Below, in pieces: positions 55,268-64,000 of a DNA stretch of 64,000 bases. Within the stretch, counting starts at the first letter, position 1; each line of letters opens with the position of its first letter. The stretch is from Gnetum montanum (taxonomy: Eukaryota; Streptophyta; Gnetopsida; Gnetales; Gnetaceae). The notes under the pieces are model-generated. The model worked only from the letters and a program-made list of their open reading frames with translations. It did not search any database and was not told the DNA's origin. Both the position numbers and the translations under genes were made by a program. Location: assembly GCA_015680685.1 (NCBI GenBank), contig MNCI01002732.1:29005-93004 (forward strand). Reading direction: 5' to 3'.

Positions 55268-56480
55268 AGCGTTCACAAGGTTAAGCCAGAAATTGCACTA
55301 GCCATAAGGGACAAAATCACCAAGCTATATCAAGCTGGTTTGATCCATATAGTCGATTATTCAGAATGGGTATCCAACATCGTTGTGGTTTCTAAGAAAA
55401 TGAAAGGAATACGGATTTGTATAGACTTTTGGGATTTGAACAAAGTAATGATCAAGGACGATTTCCTGCTTTCGAGCATTGATCAACTCATCAACACTAC
55501 AGCTGGTCATGCTCTGTTATCCTTCATGGATGGTTTCTCTAGCTATAACCAAATCTGAGCATCAGCTAACAACAACCTTCATGACCCCATGGGGTACCTT
55601 TTGTTACACCATGATGCCTTTTGGGCTCAAGAACGCCAGAGCAACCTACCAGCGAGCCATGACCTACATCTTTAGTGACTACATACTAGAAATGCTAAAT
55701 GACTACGTAGATGATATAGCGGTTAAGTCCAAAGAGGCCACTCATCACCCATGCGATCTAGGGGTAGTCCTCAAGTGTTAAATGCATGATTTGAGCCTTA
55801 ATCCTAAGAAGTGTGTCTTTGGGATGAGAACTGGACGCATGTTAGGATTTGTAGTATCGGAGGCCAGAATATGGGTGGACCCTAACAAAGTTAAGGCCAT
55901 TGTCAACTTGGCACCTCCTACGAACCTTAAGGAATTGTGCGGTTTGCAAGGCAAGGTACAATTCATTCAAAGGTTTATAGCAAGGTTAACTGACAAGTTA
56001 CACCCCATGCAACATGTTCTAAAGAAAGGGGTTAACTTTGAATGGACAACTCAATGTCAACAAGCCTTCGACAACCTGAAGAAAGAACTTTTGCACCTCC
56101 CAACTGTGCACCTGCCACAAAGGGATAAGCCTTTCTTCATCTACTTTGCCATCTCTGACACATCTATCACAGCATTGCTATGTTAGAAATGAGACAATGG
56201 ATTTGAGATACCAATGTATTATCTGAGTCATGCATTAGTAGCGCATGAGGAGAAATACAACAAAGTAGAGAGGAATTTCCTTGCCTTAGTGTTTGCGTTA
56301 AAAAAGTGGAGGAATTACCTGTTTCACAGTACAATCAACATTATTTGCAAAAAAAACATACTCTGAGCTATCACCAACAACCTGTATGAAAGTAGTAGGA
56401 TAGCCCGATGGAAAGCAATAACCATAGAGTTCGACCTACACTATGTAAGCTAGTCGTCAACTAAGGGTCAAGCCATAGCA
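55268..56480 (+). pseudogene. Tat-outer RT and first RNase H
   Basis: RT resumes at KVKPEIALAI and reads ICIDFWDLN, FMDGFSSYNQI, FGLKNARATYQRAM and DYVDDIAVK. An 11-bp loss after SYNQI shifts the frame, and a TAA precedes LSLNPKKC. The connection (VDPNKVKAI, FIQRFIARLTDK) and the gypsy-type RNase H (YFAISDTSITALL, HEEKYNKVERNFLALVFAL) follow with stops. The residues before KVKPE are absent because of the 55267 junction. Confidence 0.88.
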
Positions 56481-56489
56481 ATGTAACTT

Positions 56490-57149
56490 ATGACCTCACT
56501 CGTCGACGACCAGGCAACCATAGACCCCGAATTCCCAGATGAGCATGTTAGCATTATCAACGCTGTCCCATTGCATATCGAAGCTATCTTTCACTTCGAC
56601 GATGCCTTGACCACGCGAGAAGGCAATGCAGCTACCGTCATCACGTTTCCCTCTGGGGAAATACACTCGTTTTCTTATCGTTTTACGTTCCCCTGCACCA
56701 ACAACGTGGTAGAGTATGAGGGGTTACTCAGAAGCCTCTCAAATGCCCAAACATTATACATGCAACACTTGGCAATTCGCAGAGATTCACAACTAGTTGT
56801 GAATCAAATTACCAGGGTTTACACTTGCAAAGCTACGCACCTACAACCCTACTGCGACCTAGCAAAAAGCCTGCTCGAACAGTTCGTAACCACAGATGTG
56901 CAACACATGCCATGCAACGAGAACACCATAGTAGATGCCTTAGCCACCCTAGCACTAAATATCCCACCACACTCGTTCGTAAATTTTCCTTCCTCGATCA
57001 TCAAATGTATTGGACTTATCACTCAGGCGGGACATGTGACCTCTATTAGTGCTGCGGACACCCAGGAGTGGTACGCTAACATTAAAGCCTACCTGCAACA
57101 TGGCAAACCCCCAAGTGGATTGACATCTACCCAGAGAGATGCGATCTGA
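56490..57149 (+). pseudogene. Tat-outer second (archaeal-type) RNase H
   Basis: A 219-codon open piece: IFHFDDALTTREGN, CTNNVVEYEGLL, RRDSQLVVNQI, NTIVDALATLAL. It aligns throughout with residues of the same domain in Tat-inner. The first Asp is followed by D-A instead of G-A, and the Ala of the last motif reads Val (IVDALA). It is part of a dead pol. Confidence 0.85.
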
Positions 57150-58306
57150 AAGCATGCTTGGCAATACGTGCTCATGGGAAATGATGCCCTGTGTAGATGC
57201 TCCTATGACAGGATATTGTTGGCATTCATGGGTGGGGAGCAGGCGCAGAAGGTAGTTAATGAAGTGCATGAGGGACTGTGTGATGGATACATAGCACCTA
57301 GAGCTAAGGCTGCAAAATTAGATACCTAGGGTACTATTGATCCCACATGGAGCATGACTGCTTATCGAAATTCAAGACATGTGACACATGCCAGAGGCAT
57401 GCAAACCTCATACACATTGCACCTACGGAGCTGCATCCAACGTAGATCACGGGGCCTTTCCAGCGATGGGGACTAGACCTCATAGGACCTATCACTCCCA
57501 AGTCCTCTGCAGGGCATAGCTTCATCATCACCACCACTAAGTATTTTACTAAGTGGATGGAAGCTATTCCTCTGAGGAAGACGACATCTCAGTAGATTTT
57601 CCACTTCATCTTGGATAACATCGTGACGAGGTTTGGGCTTTCGATGACTATTGTAACTGACAATGGACCACAATTCAGTAGTATGGAAACCTCAACCTTC
57701 TACAGCAATCTTGACATCAGGCAATCATTCTCCTCCCCATACTATCTGTAGGTGAAGTAGGTAGAGGCTACAAATAAGACCATCATCAACTTGCTAAAGA
57801 GAATGCTCAACAATAGCAAGAGGCGATGGCATGAGCAAATCCTCTATGTTCTATGGGCCTAAAGGACGACGTGCAGAACTGCGATGAGTAAGACTCCTTA
57901 CAGTCTTAGTTATGGATTTGAAGCTATGTTGCCTCTTGAGTTGTAGGTACCATCACTCCAGATGATCCTATCTGATGTCATGAGGGAAGCCCAGAACAAC
58001 AGGTCACAGATCATCGACCTCGACTCACTAGAGGAGGAGTGCGCACAAACCTTGAGTTGCATAGAGTACTAACAGAGCAAAAAATAGCAAAAGCACCATG
58101 CAATCCTGCATCAATGCCCAGTACAGAAGGGAGACGTCGTCCTCAAGCCCGTCCATGAGCATGTGAGAAAATTCTCAGCCAACTAGGAAGGCCATTACAT
58201 GGTCACTAAAGCCTTTGGGAATGGAGCCTTCAAGCTGGCGGACATGGATGGCAACAAGTTTGCCAACCTGATGAACCACTTGTACCTCAAGCTATACTAC
58301 ATCTGA
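57150..58306 (+). pseudogene. Tat-outer integrase
   Basis: The zinc region is VHEGLCDGYIAPRAKA, CDTCQRHA-like. The core is RWGLDLIGPITP, VTDNGPQF and VEATNKT; the C-terminal part is SLQMILSDV, GNGAFKLADMDG. Stops interrupt it at least nine times, and at four or five of these Tat-inner has Gln (HTTQ, TSKQ, PYYPQ, NGQ, ELQ). One TAG replaces a Trp (SAN*EG). The protein ends at the TGA near 58306, as in Tat-inner. Confidence 0.85.
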
Positions 58307-58319
58307 GAGCATGGAGCAG

Positions 58320-58640
58320 ACAGGCGATCATCCGCTACGACGTAAAACTAGCACAGAACATTTGCTATGACGTAAAACTAGCAAAGGTGAGCAAACGTCC
58401 GCTACGACACTAAACTTGCACAGCTTCACCACAGTCTGTTATGATTGTAAACTGGCACAACTCGTCCGCTATGACATAAAACTGGCAAGGATTGTTTGCT
58501 ACGATGTTAAACTAGCAACACACGTCCGCTATGATGTTAAACTAGCATGTACGGTCTGCTGGGACCTTATGCCAGTGTAGCAGTCCATTGGGACCTTAAA
58601 CTAGCACACAGTCTACCATGACCTTAAAATAGGTTTGCGA
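58320..58640 (+). repeat. TAAACT minisatellite 3 of Tat-outer (after integrase)
   Basis: About ten units of the form GTCCGCTATGACATAAAACT followed by GGCA or AGCA, spaced 25-35 bp apart. It starts within 15 bp of the integrase stop. Confidence 0.85.
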
Positions 58641-59935
58641 CACGTCCCCAGCATGCATCTACACCAAGCACACCATCAAGTGAGCCTACACAGTGCCGAC
58701 GTGGGGTGGGACATTACAGTTCCAAAATGTAGTTCACGATGCACTGAGAACATGATCTAGAACATATGCGATGCTGTTGCCCCTGGCACCTTGTTAATCC
58801 CCCTGAGGTGTTGTATGACACTTCAATGATGGTAGTTCCTCGGTCAGTGCCTACTACTGGAGTTCCAGCAGTATTGCAGCCCAGCCAAAATATTGCTACC
58901 CTCCAGCTCCCTGCTAGCGCCTGGGCTTAGATGACATTTAGCTATGTGGTAGCTAATCCCATAACTAAACTGAGAATGCATGCCTTTGGTAGTATTTCCT
59001 GAGCATCGGCATTCATAGCAACTGTTGATGTCCCAGATGCTGGCTCCTCCGCACCAATGCTACCAAGGCCATTGCTAGCCTTCCTACTTTGGACATCGTA
59101 CACCAATAACAATTTCCAAGAGCTTCAATAATGTCTACAGTAAGCAAGACCTTCTCCCTCACTTCACATCATGGTTGTTTCTTTTGGTTCGCTCTTTATG
59201 TTTGCAGGGTATGTTCTGGTGAGGTGTTAGTCGAAGGTGCGTCTCGCCACAACAACAAATGCTACAACATTGTGAAGTGATTATCTTGATTATCTTGGCT
59301 ACATTAGAGTGCACATTCTGCCCTCCTTCTTACATCTGCAATCCCCACTTGCTCCCCTCTTTTACAAGATTTTTCCAACACTTGTCAAGCCCTCCTATTT
59401 GCTCAACCATAAAACCCATGATGCACGTAACATAGCTCGCCGCATGGGAAGCAACTATAGGCAAGTTAAAACCCCACACAGATGTAACACAACTCATTCA
59501 GGGAAAGAAACACTCATCTTGTAATGAGGTTTTTTGCAAATGTAAATGAAAAAATAGCAAAAGACAAAAGCATAAAAGAGCCAAAAAATTACACAGGCCT
59601 AACGCAAATGGCACGTATGTTATTTCGCAATCACCCTCTCCAAGCGTTTCAACAAGAGGTTGAAGGTCAATGAAAGTAAAGATGAAAATGCGAACAACTC
59701 CCTCATGAGAACTCTGACAAGGGACTCTGCTAAACCTCATCTTTACCCCTTTGTTGAACCTCCTTCCTCCCTGCTTAGTCCTTCCCCCCCTCCCCTGCAA
59801 AAAAAACCAATGCAACACTCTCAAGCACAGCCAAGTGACATCTTGACAATCACCAAAAAGCAATGTTAGCATTTTATCTTCCGTGGTGTTTCTTATTCTT
59901 TGTCAATGTCTCTCGAGCCCATCCTCTAGACGTTG
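58641..59935 (+). other. 3' untranslated region of Tat-outer
   Basis: About 1.3 kb without a supportable gene, between the minisatellite and the PPT. Short frames on both strands have no recognisable domain. Confidence 0.5.
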
Positions 59936-59950
59936 ACAAAGAGGGGCCAA
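59936..59950 (+). other. Polypurine tract of Tat-outer
   Basis: ACAAAGAGGGGCCAA directly before the 3' LTR, matching the Tat-inner tract (41427-41441, minus). Confidence 0.85.
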
Positions 59951-61723
59951 TGAAACACCCCAAAATTCCAAGGCATTCTTGCTTCACCAAGCCTTCGTAA
60001 TCTAGGCAGCATCATGGCGGTTCTTTAGGAGAGGAACGCTCTAAGTTTACACTGACTAGTTCAAAAAATTTTCTACTCTCAGTGTAGACAGGCTCTATGG
60101 ATTATCTTGCCTGCCCACCTAAGTAGTTTATCTAGTTGACAATCTGCTCAGAAACGATGCGTAGAGTTACCAGCAGTGCTCAGGATGTGAGAAACAATTC
60201 GGCAAGTTTTCTAAGTCATGAAGTTTACTACGCTATGCTATGCCACGCTATGTAGCATAGTAAGCTTCAGAAAATGATTGTAGAATGAAGTGCTATGCTA
60301 TGATACGCTATGCAGTGTAGCACAGTGTAGCAAAATTTGGACAACCAGTTCCATCACTTGACTCTAAGTCTTTCGGCGATGGCTCCTTCCACAGAAAAAT
60401 GGCTAACTTCATGAAAAGTAGGTCACATTGGTTGCTACACCACGTAGCATAGCATGACATAGGAACTCTGCAAAAGTAACAAAGGCATCTCAAAGGGTGG
60501 GATCAGCAAGTTCGCAAGGTTCAGAGTGCAAAAGGAAAAATTTGCAAATTGTCGACGTTTTGTAGATTGTGGATGTTTTTGCGACTAAGGCTGACTGCTA
60601 TACTATGCTACACTACATAGCATCGCATAGTGTGGAAAATCTACAACAAACAGTTAGCGCATGTCAAAGGCTCCCAGGACATGCAAAAGGACGCAACGCG
60701 AGTCTTTGCTTCTGGCGGCTATGCTACACTACGCCGCATAGCGTAGCATGGTGTAGCAAGATGGTACACTACGCCAGTAGTCAACATAGCGTAGTATAGT
60801 AAGCAACTACGCCACATCTCCTTGCGTAGCAAGCTGCTACGCTATACCCGCATGCTATGCTACAAAGCATAGCAAAACGCAGCACACAATTGTGCTACAT
60901 AAATGCATTTCATCCGTTTTAATCGTTACTTCACCTAATTGCACCATTGACACACGTCACCAAGCTCTAACAGTGTAATTACAACGTGGCAAGTTCACAA
61001 TGACAGCATGGCAGGCTCATCCAACGAACAACACAGACAAGTCAACACAGGCCTAAGGCATGTGGTGTCCAAACCGCATCTTTCGCATGCCCTTGACCCT
61101 ATAAATACCCTAATAAACAATTCTCAAGTGATCTTTTTTCAGATCTTTTTGGCTTGGTCGGTTGGCTGGTCCTTTAGCTAGTAAGCGAGCAAAAAGTTAG
61201 CATTGTATTCCTGAGCATTGTAAACATATTTTTTGACATTGTAGATAGTTGACATTCCCATTTGGAATTTTTCTCTACTCCTTAGTGTTGTTCTCATAGC
61301 CCGAGTCCATGTTCAAGTATACAGCTGTCTCACTCTAGATGTCTTGGCTACTCTTGGGAGCCTTGCACCCCTCAGCGCCATGCAACCAATTGTATCCACA
61401 TTGATAGAGTGAAGTCACGTTCTTGAAGGGATGCATGTTTCTAACTGCATTTTACTTTGTCTCTTACTTATCATTGCATTTTACACTGTTTTCTACCTCT
61501 TTTACATTTAAGCATTATTTCATGCTATAAGTCTCATTCTCAAATTATATGGTTGCAAAAGGTTATATTAACACCGACTAAGTCTCTGTCTACTCGACCA
61601 GACTGTTCAGGGTGTCCCATTTCCATTTTATCCAACATGGCCATCCTGCGGATTTGGGGTTAAGACTGTCATGACCGATGACCTCTCGGTGTTTTCCAGC
61701 CATCGATGTTTTCGGTCACAACA
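59951..61723 (+). repeat. 3' LTR of Tat-outer
   Basis: 1,773 bp, TGAAACACCCC...GTCACAACA. It carries the same U3 word array (60230-60890) and TATA box (61100-61107) as the 5' LTR. The right flank ATGAT pairs with ATGAC at 29219. Confidence 0.92.
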
Positions 61724-62190
61724 ATGATGAACATGAGATATAGTTTTAGTGGTTCCATCCTTAAATTGTATTTTAACTAACATCACAAAGACCATCATCA
61801 CCTAGTTTGACCACACTAATATTATAAATAAGGTATTCACAAAACCATGAAAAATGTGGGGCATAGTGATAAGAAGCACCAAAATTAATATAGTAAGAAA
61901 CTCTCCTAGTGTGATCAACTAATGATACCACATACAAATCTCCCTCTCAATAAGAAGGAGGAATTTCATTATTGTTATTATTATTTGCAAATTCTTTTCC
62001 TTTCTTTGCTACTTTACAATATTTTTTAAGATGACCAATCTTTCTACAATTCCAAAATCTTGGTTTTGTGGAATTTTTTTGGGATCTAGGAAGTTTAAAC
62101 TCCTATGAAACAATCTGTTAGCAATTGATTTTTTTTTTGTACAAATATTTTAATTTGTCCCACAGGTCTTTAATAGTTAGAACTCCAATT
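61724..62190 (-). pseudogene. copia gag end and protease start, separated by Tat-outer
   Basis: Minus-strand continuation of the copia element at 25680-29223. The gag end reads WDKLKYLYKKKSIANRL. The zinc knuckle reads FWNCRKIGHLKKYC, its first Cys changed to Phe. The protease end reads IQFKDGTTKTISHVHH, which runs into VPKF at 29223 once Tat-outer is removed. The N-terminal part of gag is missing, because the sequence changes to gypsy gag at about 62190. Confidence 0.78.
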
Positions 62191-62195
62191 GAGGA

Positions 62196-64000
62196 GGTTG
62201 CAAATTCTGAAATAGATGATAATGATTATGATATTTGCCAATATGAACATACTAAGGGATGTTTCCCAGTGGTATCGCATTTGCAAGAATTTGGGGTATA
62301 TGCTTTAAATCTTAGATTGGTAAAATGATAAGCACCTAGGCAAATGTCTTATCCACAAGGCAACTATAGGCAATAGTTCAACTAACAAGCATATTATCTA
62401 AGTGGAGCACTCCTCAACCTAAGGAGGAATATTAGCAAGGGCAACACCCATAGTCATGGGGATGCCAGCACCACAGTAATAATATCCTTATCATCAACCT
62501 GATCTCCATGGCTACTATGTTTAATACTTTATATCCCCACATGACTTCTCTAGTCACACTTCCTTCCCATAATACTACTAACCTCTAGAATACTACAAAG
62601 GATCTGCTCTAAGGATGGAGTTTCTATTTTCCTTCTATCCTCAACACTCATCCACTTCTACATGACAACTGACAACACCTTTGTCACGTAATCCATCTAT
62701 GTAGGGAAAAATTCTTGCACAACCATAGTAAAGAAATGTCACAAGGGCAATGAATCTATAGCTAGATATCCATCCCAATGGTCTTGAACTTGAGCCTTGT
62801 ATGAGGTCACTTTTTAGAACTAGTAATCCCATAAAGCCCTCACAAACACTTTTGGTTGCCAATGCTACTGCTTTTACCTCTAAAAGTCATACCGACTTGC
62901 CTTCAAACAAAAAATCTTCCCAAATCCATATTTTCATGTTCACCCATGTGGTCATAGGTTGGATTAAGGCTAGTCACCTTCTAGGAAGCAATCTAATCTT
63001 GGGAATCCCCTTATCTACTTATAGATTATAGGGAATGAACCATCCAAAGCTCTTTTAGATTTAGGTTCTAGAGTCAACTTGATCTCTTAAGAGATGTATA
63101 GAGCTTGGAACTTGCCTCCTTTAAAAAAAGAGCAAATTTATATTAGAGCTAGCACATCAATCCATTATTTTCCCTCTAGGGTAGGTGGAGGACATCATGA
63201 CCACTATCTATGAGTTGTTCTAACCTACCATATTTTTTGATAATCCATGTGGAAAATGGTAAGGGGGACTTGCCTATCATTATGGGAAGGACATGGTTGA
63301 GCACAATGGATGCTACAATGGGGATTTGAGTCCTTTCCTTGGAAATTTCCAAGGAAAATGAATTTGAAAAAGTAGAGAAGACGAGAGTTCCATGCATCAC
63401 ATGTAGTAACACATGGTGCCATTGCATGTAGAAACTATGCATCATCAAAGACACATCACTTCAAGTATGTAATTAGTGTGCAATAATAACAATTATTTAA
63501 ATGTATTTGTATGCAAAAATCATAAAATAGGAAGGTACCCAATGGCTGATAATTGATGATCAAAGCTAAATCTACAATGTGCATGAAACCAACTAAGAGC
63601 CTTACCAATACGTTGGTGGAAAGCATGGATAGAATGGATGAACTCTATTGTAACTCTTTGATACACAAAGTGAAATAGATTGGGGAGAGTTGGAGATCTT
63701 AGATAACTTCAAGTAAGAGCCCCTTGAATTAAAGGCTCTACCTTAATAATAGAAAGTTAGTAATAATCAATGTTAGACTTGCTCCATAAAGTCTAAGAGG
63801 TAGTTGCAATGACAATTGAATCCAAAGCTCAAACTAATTATGAAAGAGGAGATTGAGCAACTCCTCAAAGTTAGGTTCACCTATGCAATTTTGGATAGCG
63901 AATGGATTAGCCCACTCATTATTATTTCAAAGAAAGGAGAAAAATGGAGAGTTGGCATAGAATTTTGATTGCTGAATATGGTGATGTACAAGAATCATTT
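62196..64000 (+). pseudogene. Athila-like gag end, protease and RT start (plus strand)
   Basis: It opens inside gag (DICQYEHTKGCFPVVSHLQE, matching 12010-12110 on the other strand). It passes through the diverged gag tail and reaches protease (SKALLDLGSRVNLIS near 63050, where the triad reads D-L-G-S). It then runs to the RT start at the window edge (EWISPLIIISKKGEKWRVGIEF). Frames shift often. The element continues past 64000; its 5' end is lost at the junction with copia gag. Confidence 0.75.

Larger units (their letters stand above)
29224..61723 (+). mobile_element. Tat-outer: giant Tat/Ogre-like Ty3/gypsy element
   Basis: LTRs at 29224-31009 and 59951-61723 enclose gag, protease, an antisense gene, RT, two RNase H domains, integrase and a PPT. 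Subtracting the 15.1-kb Tat-inner insertion leaves about 17.4 kb, in the size range of Tat/Ogre elements. It inserted into a minus-strand copia element, just before the GAG-pre-integrase region. Coding regions are full of stops and shifts. The LTRs differ from each other at many positions, mostly transitions, so this is an old copy. Confidence 0.9.

Noticed and set aside
57150-58306. Recoded TAG as glutamine (alternative genetic code)
   Set aside because: Stops also replace Trp and Tyr and coexist with frameshifts. C-to-T decay in silenced repeats explains them in a plant nuclear genome.

Overview
This window is repeat-filled intergenic DNA from a land plant nuclear genome. No intact single-copy host gene is visible. 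The plant assignment rests on the repeat types: Ty3/gypsy elements with a tRNA-Asp-type primer site (Athila-like), giant Ty3/gypsy elements with two RNase H domains (the Tat/Ogre branch), Ty1/copia pol remnants, tRNA-derived SINE-like units and the tail of an RTE-type LINE. The species cannot be named from sequence alone, but the depth of nesting and decay suggests a large, repeat-rich genome.

Layout. 1-3745: left-truncated Athila-like element on the minus strand (gag, primer site, 5' LTR), with a solo LTR inside its gag (337-1206) and another LTR end at 1-54. 4885-14900: complete but decayed Athila-like element on the minus strand, with LTRs, PPT, PBS and a CTTAG target duplication. 14906-17936: three SINE-like units and an RTE LINE tail in AT-rich DNA. 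17937-21800: related element lacking pol. 21885-22500: end of a plus-strand copia element. 24990-29223: minus-strand copia pol, with a single-N assembly problem at 26116-26552. 29224-61723: a 'Tat-outer' element with about 1.8-kb LTRs, inserted into that copia element, which resumes at 61724-62190. 40152-55267: a second, younger and CpG-richer 'Tat-inner' element of the same lineage, inserted in the opposite orientation inside Tat-outer. 62196-64000: plus-strand Athila-like gag/protease/RT remnant.

The most interesting content is shared by both Tat elements. Between protease and reverse transcriptase, each carries a separate multi-exon gene on the opposite strand, with its own TATA box, GT-AG introns at matching positions and an AATAAA signal. 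Its N-terminal part resembles the FCP1/NIF-type HAD phosphatase fold with the catalytic aspartates altered. A second conserved region, a coiled coil and an acidic tail follow. Short minisatellites whose element-sense units share a TAAACT core separate the modules (after PR, before RT, after IN). The U3 regions hold arrays of self-complementary words, a different word in each family, and these words recur around the antisense gene.

How the parts work together: Gag, protease, RT, two RNase H domains and integrase would have driven replication of the Tat elements. Tat-inner pol is close to intact (one TGA in pol, one TAG in gag). Tat-outer is heavily decayed, and several of its stops sit where Tat-inner encodes Gln, the pattern expected from cytosine deamination of silenced elements.
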